Origin: Polydactylus sextarius
Taxonomy: Eukaryota; Chordata; Actinopteri; Polynemidae
Assembly (NCBI GenBank): GCA_016801845.1
Contig: CM028916.1
Location: forward strand, 16,429,514-16,493,513
Length of the DNA stretch: 64,000 nt
Reading direction: 5' to 3'
The notes below the pieces were generated by a model that was not told the DNA's origin, ran no database searches, and saw only the letters and a program-made list of their open reading frames with translations. Made by a program: the position numbers and the translations under genes. Shown here piece after piece: positions 17,165 to 29,919 of this stretch. The number at the start of each line of letters is the position of its first letter. The stretch's first letter is position 1.

Positions 17165-20100
17165 ATAACTCCACGAGTGTCTGTCCGCACATCATCTAAT
17201 CTACCGCCTCATGGACTGTCACCGGTGTTACTAATGAAACTCCATCTGTGACTTCTTGAGAGTTGAAAACAGCATATACAGTAGTATTAATACAAACATA
17301 AGGTGTTGCACCACAGGATGTTGTTGGATTAGGTAACTCCTTTCAATAGGCACACAGGTGACAGGCTTTTCACTTCCACTCCGCATGATTAATGATCACA
17401 TATTGCACAGAATTATGGGAATCCTCTTGACATAATTCCTTTCCATCACTGATTTACCTCTTCATGTTTTTGCACAGTACACTCACGTATGTAAATGGTT
17501 GGCCAGAGGAATGATGACATTCAGGAAGAGTACCTGAGTGAAATGAAAATCAATTAGCTTTGTGTCTTTTGTTTTGTCTCCAAAGTGACCGAGAAGATCG
17601 ATAGATATTCCCTGATCGCCTGTTTATAATTCCTTTTTCTCACTAATAGCACTGTGTCATTGTCATTACTTAACACTAAATAAAAGCTTAGCTCCACAGT
17701 TTGTCTAAAATGCTTCATGTGAGGATGATTTAGATACAAAATTGGATGTTACACTTTCCACCTGCTTTAAATGTGTATTAAGAGTTATAAAGGAAGTTAA
17801 GAGGGAAAATATTTCAGCTTTATTTAGACAAATTTGTTTTGGTCAAATGTGGTAATAACTGATACATAAGATGAAATGACAATATATAGGTTCAAAAATA
17901 ATTTATATAGAGGAGGTGGAGACAGCCTCTTATTAAATATATGCAAAGTGGTTTTTGTTTTTGCTCAATTTACCAATGTTAAAAAGGGTTTAACATAAAA
18001 AAGTAAAACAAATACACAATAAATAATAAAACACAGCCTGGACATATATCATATACCATTATCTGTTTAAAAGATTTATGGACATACAGTGTGTAAATGT
18101 TAAAAGATACTTTATTAACAGAATGAAGAACATGCCTTGTTGTCTGGCTGTGTTTAGGTGTGTTCACTCTCAGCTTTTTAAGAATGTTATTTAACACAAA
18201 GTTAAACTTTCTTTTTCTATCGTTTGCTCTGTTGATTAATGTACTGTATACTGATTGTAAAAAAAAAAAAAAAAAAATCCTATAATAAACATCTCAATGA
18301 CGTGAACATGTTTCTATTTAGCTGAATTTCATGAGATTTCATTTGCATTACCCGTTCCAACTAAATCTGTCGAGGTCAATATTCAAAGATGCAAATGCGC
18401 ACATGTAAAAATTGTTTCGAGTGCAATTTGGGACAAAAACAAAAATGGTTAGCTCTCATTCACGTATTCACTTTTAGAAAACGGATGTCATTGAGTCATG
18501 GAGACTGACATATTCACACTTACTTAGTGTGAAGTATTAACAATTATGCAAGTGACTTTTCTGACTCTGGGACATAACCTGGACATAGTTCCCATAAATA
18601 AACAACTAAATTATTATTATTATTATCAGTATATTATTATATCATTATTATTATTATCGTCAACAACTTTTGTTTTATTATATTGATTATTTAATAATTT
18701 TATTGATTTTATTGATTGACTGCTGCTTGAACATATAAACCTGTTTATGGTAAAAATGTATCATCAGATTTCATCAGATTCTCATACATATACATCCATA
18801 TGCATGTATGGATGCACAATACTGGATTCCACACGCTGATATAGTCAAACTAATCTTAAATCTATTTTTTATTATTATTATTATTTCACTGAGAAAAACA
18901 AAATATTTCCTGGAATATAATTAACTTATTACAGTTGTTGTGATGCCCAATTTCTTGTAAGTATACACATAAAACAAGACAAACAACTACCCTAAATATA
19001 TCCTTTAACATTTGCTCATAAGAAATAGGGAAGGAAATCATTTGTACTTGGGTGACTTACGGTTGCTGGGGCTCTTATTACACATTTAGCATGGTAGTGT
19101 AGGTGTCGGGACACTTCTAGTATTCCTGTATCGACTAATTATCAAACTCTTTCATTGTTTATAGGCAAAAATTTATTAAATTAACATTCTTGTTTTTATA
19201 GGTTTTAAATTATCAAACAAATAATGTTAAAATGATTTTTTTTTCCTGTGATGATTATAATAAAAATCAGTGTTAATCATTTAGTAAAATGATAACTTCT
19301 CTCATAATCTATCATTTTCTTTACAAGCTGTTGTCAATTCCATGTTGTTGTTTTTTTTTTCAATGGTCAGTTATGGCCCACACATGTAACCAGCTGTGAG
19401 TATCTTCTGTATCTTGTCCAATTTTATCCAAAGATTTATAAAAGCCATGAAATGCCAGCATAAAAATAATCTGCTTTGATTCTCCGAACATATTGTGGAA
19501 CACCAAGATGTTGTGATTCCAAGAAGATGATGCAATACTTTCCTTATGGTTCAGTTTGTATAACGTGTTAAAAAAAAAAACATGTTAAAACAAGGCACCC
19601 CTACAAAAACTGAACATAGACTACTCAGCTATGGGAAGGGAAAAGACATGGGATAAGATGGAGATGACAGAGGAAAACCAGGTACTTTCCAAACATACAT
19701 ATTTTTTAAATATAGTATTATTTCTAAGAATATATTTTAATAAAACATACATTTTTCTCACATACACATTTATATACTTCTACATATACATAAATGTACC
19801 ATGTTTGAGAGACATATCTATAATTGAAATCCCAAAAAAATGCTAACTAAAACACAAAGATTAAATAAATAAAGTGCTGTCTTCTGTATTACCAATAGCT
19901 CAATATTCCATTCAATCTTAATATTTCAAAAACTTGTCAAATGCTGTTAATAGGATGTATATTAGATGTGAAAGTGCAATTTTAAAAAAAAAAAAAAATT
20001 TACCTAAATACTTTCAATCTGGACACTTTGAAAATGTCAATAAGTCATCATTATGACACCCTGTAGTAACCTCAATATAGACATCTACGTCCTTTACACA

Positions 20101-20200
20101 TTTCTGTCTGTGTTAATTCCAGTTTCACCAAAGTATGCAATGATAAGGTGGAGCTGGGGAAACCTCCACTGCTTTCAGTTTAAAGTTAGGTGTCAACACA
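17165..20200. other. schip1 3' UTR and spacer before il12a
   Basis: No coding exon is supported. The sequence is AT-rich with a possible schip1 poly-A signal (17679), a poly-A run (18260) followed by AATAAA, and several ATT-rich patches. The open frame at 19631-19846 has no splice context. Confidence 0.5.
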
Positions 20201-20207
20201 CTGGTGT

Positions 20208-20245
20208 ACTGAGGGAAATCCCTCAGTCATCAATGACTATATAAA
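20208..20245 (+). promoter_or_regulatory. il12a core promoter: kappa-B site, AP-1-like inverted repeat, TATA box
   Basis: GGGAAATCCC (20213-20222) matches the NF-kappa-B consensus and is the centre of a near-perfect 20-bp palindrome. It is followed by AGTCAT-CA-ATGACT, an inverted pair of AP-1/CREB-like half sites, and then TATATAAA at 20238-20245, about 65 bp before the il12a ATG. IL-12 genes are NF-kappa-B responsive in mammals; use in this fish is inferred. Confidence 0.65.
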
Positions 20246-20306
20246 CCTTAAAAGCCTGAGTCTAGTCAGACTTGTCAAGAAACCTGAATCAACAGACGTA
20301 TCCAAG

Positions 20307-21807
20307 ATGCCGATCATCAAGTTCTGTGAGTAAAACATACATGCAATGACCAATATCTTGCAAGCAAACAGTTGAAATCCAAGCTTTACTAAAAGAACTC
20401 TTCTTTTTTTTCTCTTTTTGACAGACTTCACCCCTGCACTCCTGCTCCTAGCGTTCAGCTGTCCTCTGTTGCAGGTCAGCCTGTCTCTGCCAGTGATGAC
20501 TACAACACCGATGACAGACTCCTGTGTCATAAATGCACACACACTTCTACAAAACATCACTGATGCTCTCACACAGGTACGTTGTTGAATCTTTAATCTT
20601 TAACGGCGTCATCTTTAATGTACTTTTTTTTAAATAAATCTCTTTCCTTGTCACAGGATACCCTGTTCAAGGGATTTGACTGCATGAAGCAGAGCGTGGA
20701 GCTGAACACAAAGACCGACACGCCATCTGTGTGTGCACCAAAGGTATGAAATGGAAGCTCATATTTTTAATCTCTCTGTACTAGAATAAAATATTCAGTA
20801 TGAAACCTGGTAGAAACTCTGAAATCAGAAAAGAATACAGTGTGTTTCTGGCCATACTATTTTATGTATTTTATGTATTGACCTTTTGGTAAATATTTCT
20901 ATAAGACTATATATTCTGAAAAATGTTATTGTTTATCCCACAGGGTTCAACATGCTCTGGAATCTCTAAATCAGAGTTCAATCAGGTGAAGTGAAGTTCT
21001 GTTTCTGTAACCAAAGTACTACTTTAAGAATACCTTTTATTCTTTTTTTTTTTTAATTTAACTTTTTTTTCATCTCAAAAGTCAGACAATTGAAACTAAT
21101 GTGTCACTATGAAATAAAACTAACTTGGTTCTTTTGCCATATAGGAGTCATGTCTGACAAACATCAAAGAGGATCTGCATCACTACTACAAATTCCTCAC
21201 AACTCATCCGGACCCTGACAACTTACTTGGCCACACTGTTCTACAAAGCCTCAAAGACTTCATGCAGGTAAATTATTTTACACGGTGTGCAGTAAGAGTA
21301 GCAGATTAAATATCAAATGATTGAATGACAAAAGTTCAATTCGTGTGAAAGACTACAACAGAAATTCTCAAGTGAAATCCCCATTTCAAATGAAATCCCC
21401 TTAAATACTATTGGATTGTTCATTAAATACATACAAATAAATGTTAAACATACTTTTTTTTTTCCCTCCGCAGAACTGCTTCCAATGGCCTCAATCCATA
21501 AATTTGGTGTCAGCACAGGTGAGTGATGTTCGTCGCATGAATGATTTAAAAGTAGACTCTGAATCAATTTTTAATTTACTGAGATGTTATACTAAAAAAT
21601 TAAAACTATACATATATATTCCAAGACTAGTTATTGTGTGATTCTATCAAATCTTTTATTCTTCTTATGTCATAGGGTGCTACAGACCGACCTAGCACCT
21701 TCAATGAAAGACTGAGTCTCTGCAAAGTGCTGAAGGGCTTCCACGTCCGTACCGTCACCATCAACAGAGCTCTTGGATATATGAATTCTGGTGAACACAC
21801 TAGATAA
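20307..21807 (+). CDS. il12a: Interleukin-12 subunit alpha (p35)
   Basis: Seven exons join in phase: 20307-20325, 20425-20576, 20657-20743, 20944-20985, 21145-21267, 21474-21518 and 21676-21807 (199 aa). The protein starts with a signal peptide (MPIIKFYFTPALLLLAFSCP) and has the features of a long-chain four-helix cytokine: helix A with NAHTLLQNITDALTQ, the Cys-containing loop FDCMKQSVEL, CLTNIKEDLHHYYKFL, and the C-terminal helix CKVLKGFHVRTVTINRALGYMN. p35 pairs with p40 to form secreted IL-12, which drives Th1-type responses. The location directly downstream of schip1 matches mammals. Sequence is diverged, as is usual for cytokines, so identification rests on helix motifs plus synteny. The promoter has kappa-B and TATA elements, and the 3' UTR is AU-rich. 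Confidence 0.9.
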
Positions 21808-22160
21808 ACTCTCTGCTGAGATTCAGCACAAGAATTGTTTCAGAAAGCTAAACAGAACCACTTTACATACAAATTCCATAAACTACAGTAACAGTTTTGT
21901 GTTACGATGAAATAATCTAGTCATGACAGAAAACACTTCAGTCTATTTTATGTTTTAAGGGAACATATTTATTTTCAGAGTAGTCATGTAATTTATATTT
22001 TCCATCAAGATGATGTGTTTGAGTACTTTTTATAAAAATATACAAAGTATATTTACAGACTAAATGATATTTATTTGAAAACTGTTAGACTATTTATTAT
22101 TTAAACTATTTATTGTTGTTATTGTTATTCACTTGGTTCTAAGAATCATCAAATAAAATT
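21808..22160 (+). promoter_or_regulatory. il12a 3' UTR with AU-rich elements
   Basis: At least seven ATTTA pentamers lie between 21967 and 22112, several within ATTTATT contexts, followed by AATAAA near 22154. Such elements mark unstable cytokine mRNAs. Confidence 0.7.
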
Positions 22161-23850
22161 TCTTCCTGCATAAATTCTGTTGACGTGATGCTTGTTTATT
22201 CAATATGTCCACTTCATTATTCACTTTAAGTTCATAAAGTGACACTTTGTGGTCACAGCAAGTGCATGTTGATCAAATTATTCATCGTACTCTACTTGGA
22301 TTAAAACATTGCGAGCAAAAATATGTGTAATTTACACACATGTCCTTAAAATATGAGTTTGCTTTTCATTCTACTTTGGACCTGTATTTCTGAAAACAAA
22401 AATGTGACTTTATTATTTTGACTGATCTATTACTACAGGCCTGACTGTATTTTCCGGTAACCTGCTCAGTCTGACCAGCCGAGTCTTTTGAGAATTACGA
22501 AGTAGCTGGTTCACACTTCATTTGGAAACTCCAGTATTAATGATCAACAAACTATCAGGTGACCATGATAATGTTAGCAAAAAGTCTTTTGACATTCAAG
22601 AAGGATATGAAAGTCTGACAAGTTATTTAGTGTCTGGAGCTGGGTGAATTTTGGGTCTGAGACAGGATTTTAAGGTCAATTTTAGTAAATCTGTTCAGCA
22701 TACTGCACAATATCCAACAGTTTTTTTTTTTTTTGTTTGTTTGTTTTTGTGGGGATGATGTTTCGAAAATGCAGTAAACCAATGAAGATTATTCATAAAA
22801 CCTTAGTGAAACTGAAATTGTTATTTCAATTTTCAACCTTCATATTTTCTGTGGAATTGGCACGTTGAAATATGTGGCTGCTGAGGCTGAAACAGACCTA
22901 TGATGTTCTCACCACAGAAAACACGTGTGACCTTATTGAAGAGGCTGATCATTAAGTCAGACGAATATCGAAAAACATTTGTCACGTTGCAACTACGAGT
23001 GAGCCCACCACACAAGCAACATAAAAAAATTTAAAATGATCAATATCTGATTAATTTATCACACTCTTAACAAGTAGACAAACAACTGATCTTAAATGAC
23101 AGTGTTTTCTTCTATAAGGGAGTCTTTATAAAACCATGCAGAGGAAGAGGAAATTCTGTAGTTTTCCCCTACAGCCACAAACGGTTTCAACATCCATAGA
23201 CACTCAGCTGGCAGTTTATTAGGTACACCTTGCTCATAATAACAGATAAATCCATGATCATGTCTACTCTATTTATATCAGTAGAGTGAATTACGCAAGA
23301 AGCTTTTTAAGGTTATAAAACAGAACATCTTGGCAGAACCAAGAGTTAGGCTGTTTCCTTCAAAATCATCATACAATTGAATAATTTTAAAAAAAGAAAA
23401 GAAAATAAGGAAAAAAGAAGAAAATTGAATTAGACAGCTTTGCATCTTGTACATTTCTGTAGAGGGTGAAGTACCATCATAGTTATTCACCCCTGGTTCT
23501 GTCTCTATTTAACAATATTGAAATTCTGACACCTGAAAGCAACAACAAATATAAGTGAGACTATAAAACTGAAATGATTGTCTCTGTTTTTCCATTCACT
23601 TATATGCAGTCTTCATCAGACTAAATTTATACGCGGTTGCAGTGCCACCTAGTGGAAAGTTTACATCATTGCATATGTAACTTCGACATGAAAACACTCA
23701 ACTCAAGTAGGCCCACACATACATTAAATCATGATAATTATATATTATTGCTAATTATAGACTAAACTCAAATTTAACTTAAGTTTTAATGTTGACACAC
23801 TTGACGCTGTATGTGCTCAGCAAACCCAGAGAGGGATGTAATTTTTGTCA
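22161..23850. other. Spacer between il12a and zp3-like gene
   Basis: No exon is supported. It contains a poly-T run near 22722, a short stretch resembling a dispersed fish repeat (TTTATTAGGTACACCTTG at about 23215), and a CTCF-like motif on the minus strand at 23639-23655. Confidence 0.5.
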
Positions 23851-23967
23851 CATCACCAGGTGTGTTTGAGTACTTCCGGTAATCAACGCTAATGACTTGC
23901 ACCTCCAGTGATATTTTCCGCTGAGGACCTCTTCTTTCCCCCTTAACCTGAATGATCGAGCCAAAGC

Positions 23968-26596
23968 ATGGAGCGATACCTGCACAGCATCTCTTGTTGC
24001 TGGATTATCATCCTTATCTCAGTTTCTTCACTTGCAGAGAGTCGATTGCAGTATAGTCGAGGCTCCAACTCGGCAAACTCCCACACCCCGTCCTGGACTC
24101 ACATTAACATCCAGCCCAAAGCGTCTATGGTCAAACAGCTGCAAAACACGGAGACCGGCGGTGTACGGCCTCGAAGCGTCGTTGTCAAGTGCCACGCGGA
24201 CGCGATGGAGGTTGTGGTGCAGGCTGACATGTTTGATACAGGCCTCCAGGTGGACGGCAAACATCTGCGCCTGGGCTCAGATTCAGTACCTGAGGGGGGT
24301 GAATGTGGAGCAGTCCTGCTAGGAAGCACTGAATTCAACATCCGGGCCAACCTGATGGATTGTGGCACTAAACTCTCAGTAAGTTGTTGTTGTTGTTGTT
24401 GTTTTTTGTTTTGTTTTGTTTTTTGGAGGGAAGGCAGCTCCAGTGAACCTTTATAAAAGTCACTATTAATGATTTTAGCTGTTGATTATCAACCTTTAAA
24501 TGATGATGTTTCTCCCATGCTGTTTAAATGTCCACTTCAACTAGTGTTTGATTACTTAACTGTTCTGTATAGAACATGTTGTCAAAACTAATGTTCTTTT
24601 CCAGTCAACACAAGAGAAGATTATTTATTCTAATGTTCTGGTCTACTCACCTGAAAGTTCATCTAATGGTTTGCTTAGATTGGATGGAGCAACAATTCCA
24701 GTTGAATGCCATTATGAAAAGTAAGTTGTGCACTCTATGAACCTGTAGTTTAGATATGTATTGTAGGATGGATCAATTTAGCCCTCTTTGACAATTAAAC
24801 AGTGCCAAGAATTCATTTTGAAATATTGCTCTGGCTATCCATTTTCAGGAAGTATGCTGTGGATAGCATTTCTTTGCATCCTACCTGGGTTTCTTATGTC
24901 TCCAGGACCTCAGCTGACAACCAAATAGATTTCAATCTGCAAATCATGACTGGTATAATAAAATGAGGCATCCTTTTTTTCCTCTTCAGAACAATTGTGT
25001 GCAACATTTGTGTGAGTAATGCCTCAAAATGAGGGTACCTATTGTTCTCAATTTTATAGTTATTTACTGCAAGTTTGGATGTTTTTGTCATCTTTATAGA
25101 TGACTGGAAGTTTCAGAGAGGATCTTATTTATACTTCCTGGGTGACACCATTCATTTTGAAGTCTCTGCCATCATTGGTAACCACATGCCCCTGCAAGTT
25201 TATGTAGACCACTGTGTTGCTACACCAACTCCTAACACAGAGGCAACTATAAGATATGACTTTATTGAGAATTATGGGTGAGTACCCCAAGAAGCAGTGC
25301 CATGTTGGAAGTATGAAATAAACATACATTGATCTATTTTTTTTTTTTTTTAATACATTTTGAAAATTTGTCTCCCTCTGCTGCTACAACAGATGTCTTG
25401 CTGATGCTTACCTGACAAACTCCAGCTCCCATTTCCTACCAAGAGTTGAGGAGTACAAGCTCAGATTTCAGCTAGATGCATTCAGGTTTTACCAGGAGTC
25501 CAACAATCAGGTTTGTTGCCATTTCTCTGTTTTTCTATCAACGGTTCATTGTGCAAGTTGATAGTGGTGTAAGATTTTCATTTGTCATATTATTCTGTTC
25601 ATTATACATGAAATGTGAGAGAGAAGTTTGTTTTTATGTCCCTCTGATATCTCTGCCATAGGTCTATATAACCTGTCATGTGAAGGCTGTTCCAGTCTCG
25701 TTATCTGTCAGCTCTAAAAACAGGGCTTGTTCCTGGATTGAGAACAGGTATTATACCGATAATGTAGTCGTGTTGTAATCACCATGGGTGGTGCAGTGTC
25801 ACAGTAAAAATAAGTTTAAATCATGCTATCTTGGCTACAATACATTTATTGATGATCTCATAAATATTCAAGAAGTGAATTTCATTAAGTTTAACTTCAC
25901 TCCTCATCCAGATGGCGTTCAGTTGACGGAAATGACCAGGCATGTAGAAGCTGTGATATCTCTTATCGGGGTGAGGAGGCTACAACCACAAAACTCCCCA
26001 CCATCGGGATCAATGCCGGGTCTGCCATGTTTTCTGGGGAAAGTTTACACCTGAAAAGACCTGAGAAACACCAAGCCAGTTACATCCATGTCCATTCAGG
26101 AATGGACCTGAGTCTACACAACAAACCTCAAACATCTTCCAGATTAACGAAGCGAGGAACAGACAACAAAACTGGTGAGCACAATGTATTAGTTTTACTA
26201 AATGCTTAGTTTTATACAAGATACATCTTCTGTATATGAAATGTAAACTAACTTTACTTTGATCACGCAATATGATTTTTCTACCCACCAAAAGCAACAA
26301 CCATACTTACTGAAAATGTCCTTGCAGCACATCTTCTTTTGAAAGTTCAATCTATATTCAACTGTCCAATCCATATTCATGTTTGAATAAATCAGTCTAT
26401 TAATGTAGTCCGGTTATACTAAACCCTCTGTTCAGGTGAAAGAGGCCCTTTCACATTTTTAATTAGACCCCATATAATTTGTTTTCTAGGGAGAACTATG
26501 CAACTGGGGCCCCTTATTATTCTTCCATCCAGCAAATATGCAACAAGGCCGACTGATTCAATGATGGAGGTTTCAGCAAAGAACAAGGCCACCTGA
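23968..26596 (+). CDS. Zona pellucida glycoprotein 3-like egg-coat protein
   Basis: Eight exons join in phase: 23968-24378, 24605-24720, 24849-24952, 25100-25277, 25393-25510, 25662-25747, 25912-26174 and 26490-26596 (460 aa). Eight exons is the usual ZP3 count. After a signal peptide (to about residue 25), the ZP module begins at VVVKCHADAMEVVVQADMF. ZP3 hallmarks follow: IPVECHYEKKYAVDS, the linker, YLYFLGDTIHFEVSA, NHMPLQVYVDHCVATPTP and DFIENYGCLADAY. A basic site (RLTKRGT) near residue 424 fits the proteolytic cleavage site. No C-terminal transmembrane segment is present, as in many teleost ZP3 proteins. The product would be secreted and polymerise in the egg envelope. Which teleost zp3 subtype it is cannot be decided here. 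AATAAA lies near 26840. Confidence 0.9.
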
Positions 26597-26599
26597 CAC

Positions 26600-28390
26600 T
26601 CAGGATTATTTCAGTGTTTTGAACACGACAAACATTTTCAACACATATGATAAACCTTGTGAGTGCAGAGATTAATCTCGTTATTCATTACCTTAAATAC
26701 ATTATTTCCTGTTAACTTTACTATTGACCATCTTCAGAGGAGCAGTATTAACCATTTTTCATACCCATTAAAATGTGCTTTTGTGACCGTTCTTGTCCAT
26801 TCTGTACAAACTTCAAATATTTTTTTTTTTTTTTTTTTCAATAAATATTTTACCACAGTACCTTGGCATTTTGCTGCATTTGCTTTACCCAACAACACAC
26901 GAACATTACAGTTTTCTCCATTATTTGTTATCTGATCTTTACAAAATCCAACATCCTGTAGTTCTTTGCCAAGAACTCAATATGGCCTTTAGCAAACAAC
27001 TTAATTAGTATTGGGTTTTATGCACTTAGGCTCATTAGACCCAAACAACAGAAGTGGATGTAAGAAGGATGTATTGGTGTGTGTGTGTTGGCACAAATGC
27101 AGGATACACGAACAATGCACAACATGCATCCTTTTGCCATCCACAGTAAAGACTCATCAAACATAATATTGGCTGCTTTGAACCAAGGACAAAAGCAGAC
27201 ATGCTATTAGGGAGCACTTCCCTCCATTACTCTCCGCAACCTACTCATCATGTAGTCACATAATTGATTAATCATTAGGAGGGCATAGAATGCAATAAAG
27301 AAAGAATCCTTGCTTTGGTTGCCATATCCAGTAAAATGGTTAGTCATGATTCTCTGTAAAGGATGACTTATGACACTGTCAATGCTGTGTCTTTTTTGAA
27401 CCTTTTTTTTTTTTTTTTTTTTTTTTTAAATCTCAGTCACTCACTTAATTAGGTTATATGTATTGAATAATTAAAAATGGATGATTTTCCCAGCTAAGAA
27501 ACTGTTAGAAACTAACAACACACATACTACTGCTGTTCCAGGTGTGTTGCAGTCTAGTCCTGCCTTTGTATGAGAGTTTGGATCAAAAGTCCTTGTTGAC
27601 AGGGACAGCACTTTGCACTCTTATATACAATGTGATATATACTGATCAGGCAGAATGGACAGAGACCAAACCATTACAGCCTTTTAAGAGATGACCTGAC
27701 TTGACCTCTGGATGTGCTGGATGTAGTGATATTAATATTTCAAATGGAAAGGGATCTCAGCTGGACAGCTGGGACCATCTTGAATTTAGTTGTTTCAGTA
27801 CCTCAGACAGCTCCCCTTGTTGTCTTTGCCTGGGGTGTGGTGGGGTGAGGTCTGTCCCTGGTCCTGAAACAACAACCTTAATTTATTTAGGTTTATTGTT
27901 TTAATGTCCCCCTCCTACACTCATATTTAATCAGAAGTCATTTGACAGTGCCCCCGACACGACTGGTCGATTTCCTGGGCGCCCGTTTACTTTCATATCA
28001 AATAAATAAGCCACTGAGTGTACGACTGTGTTTACCATTTGTTTGACGGCATCAATAATACCTGCTGAGTGCTTAATAAATCTTGGAACACTGAGGTACT
28101 CTTAGGAATCAATGTCAACTTTATTAGAATATTCATATGTTGCTGAGACAATATATACACAATCATCTCAGTATGTCCAGTTGTACTTTGGTAAATACTG
28201 AGTGCACACTATCTAATGTGCGAATATATGGACGTGTGATTACTATTTTCCTTTGTTTTGTCGAATGTCTTTATAAGTCCTTTGGGCATGCGGTGCGCTG
28301 ATGATGTCTCTACGTCAGCCTTTCAACCAACGCATCAGTCAGGGTATCATCCACAACTAATTCGTCTCGCCTGCATCCTGTTTTCAAAGC
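26600..28390. other. Spacer between zp3-like gene and C3orf80-like gene
   Basis: Contains poly-T runs (26820 and 27405-27427) and no supported exon. The human neighbours IFT80, SMC4, TRIM59 and KPNA4 are not visible here. Confidence 0.5.
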
Positions 28391-28432
28391 TTGTCATCGA
28401 AGCTCATTGGATCGTTTCTCACTTTTGGACAG

Positions 28433-28924
28433 ATGTTATTCTACAGATGTCTGACGTTGGCGGCGTTCATCGTTTGCTTTCTTGTCCGCACGGTTGTTTA
28501 TTCTATAAGAAAATGTGGACAGGAACTTTGTCGGGATGACCAGGTCTGCTGCGTGCAGGGAAACACTACTGCCGTCACCTGTTGCAAACAGTTCGTGGAC
28601 AGGACTTACTACAACATCGCAATGGTCACCCGGAAACTTTCTGGGGTTCTTATTTTGCTTCTTCTCTTCGCTTTGGGATACTTTGTTCAGAGAGTGTTGT
28701 GTACCAAATCCAGGCAACACACACCGCCACAAAACGGACACCCAACTGTTACCACATCTCAAGACCCGCTTATGGAGAGCTGCACATCGAGCAGTATGAT
28801 GGATCTAGCCCCTACTGCCCAGCTGCCCTCATACGATGAATGCAAACGTCTGCCCACATACGAGGAGACGGTGCGGGATGGAGGCACTGGACGCCTTGAG
28901 TCTTCTATGGGACAAACGACATAA
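28433..28924 (+). CDS. C3orf80-like single-pass membrane protein
   Basis: Uninterrupted single-exon frame of 163 aa. An N-terminal hydrophobic segment (residues 6-24) is a likely signal peptide. It is followed by a small cysteine-rich ectodomain (C28, C33, C39, C40, C50, C51) with an NTT sequon, a transmembrane helix starting at KLSGVLILLLLFALGYF (residues 68-86), and a cytoplasmic tail with two LPxY motifs (LPSYDE and LPTYEE). The CC...AVTCC spacing, the RKLSG-LILL membrane segment and the paired LPxY motifs match what I recall of human C3orf80, which maps to 3q25.33 near IL12A. Function is unknown; LPxY motifs can bind WW domains of NEDD4-type ligases. I chose ATG 28433 because the signal peptide starts there, although an in-frame ATG at 28391 exists. 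Confidence 0.8.
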   Translation: MLFYRCLTLAAFIVCFLVRTVVYSIRKCGQELCRDDQVCCVQGNTTAVTCCKQFVDRTYYNIAMVTRKLSGVLILLLLFALGYFVQRVLCTKSRQHTPPQNGHPTVTTSQDPLMESCTSSSMMDLAPTAQLPSYDECKRLPTYEETVRDGGTGRLESSMGQTT

Positions 28925-29919
28925 GAACAATTGTTGGATAAAGTAGGATTTCACTATACCGCACTGTAAACTCGATATTGAAATTGTATTTTATATAACC
29001 ATAATGAAAAAAACAAACGCCTATCTGGTTATTTTCCTCGATATTTTATCTCTCGTTGCGCCATCTGTTACAAAAAATGTATGTTTACGCTTGTGCCCAA
29101 GATTACTTGAATTTTCTACTAAGGCACCCTTTATCAATGGTTTTAATCTCAATAGATCATTGGGGCTATGTACTTCATATCTCAGTAATAAACAGTTAAG
29201 AAGACAAATGTTTGGGCTTGTTATGTCTCTTTGACTGGTGCATCCATTATACTGCATCGTCGTCATCATCATCATAATCATCAGGAACAACCTTAAAATA
29301 AACACATTTAACACAGCAAACTGGATGGATCATTGCACAAACGTGATCATTGTACAAAGTGTAACCAACATTAATAACTACAAACTTAATGTCTTGTTAG
29401 AAAGTAAAAATTGTATTTAACAGATCGCCAACGTTTATTTATTCACAACTGAAAGGATAAACAGATTCTTCACAATGTCTATATCACTAAATTCAAACGA
29501 AAAGAAAAAAACGTATCACATGTCTTATCGGTACCGATCATGTATCAGTTAGATGACCCAACAGCTGCACATGCCCACTGTTGACTGAGATAATCTAATC
29601 CCGTTTAATAATTGAAAGAAGATATTCATAAACCAATGAAACAATCTATATGGTTATTTATTGCGCGTGTCATGTTGATGCATCCTGACACATAATATTG
29701 GATTTTCTGAATGTTAACATAGAAACTAAAGCTTGATATCATTACTCATTGTATCTTGCAAAATTCTGTAGTTTGGATGCTATGCACATACCACTGTATA
29801 TTCTTATTTATATACTTAACAAAATACATTAAGAAGTTTGGATGTAAACAGTTCATTTCAAGGTTCATTTGTATTATTGTCAGTTTTTTTTTAAATAACA
29901 CATTTAATCTAAATAAAGT
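28925..29919. other. Convergent 3' flanks of C3orf80-like gene and arl14
   Basis: The two genes converge here and the stretch is presumably their 3' UTRs. No other exon is seen. Confidence 0.5.

Noticed and set aside
23205..23240. TTTATTAGGTACACCTTG, resembling a common fish dispersed repeat
   Set aside because: Too short to define an element or its ends without a repeat library.
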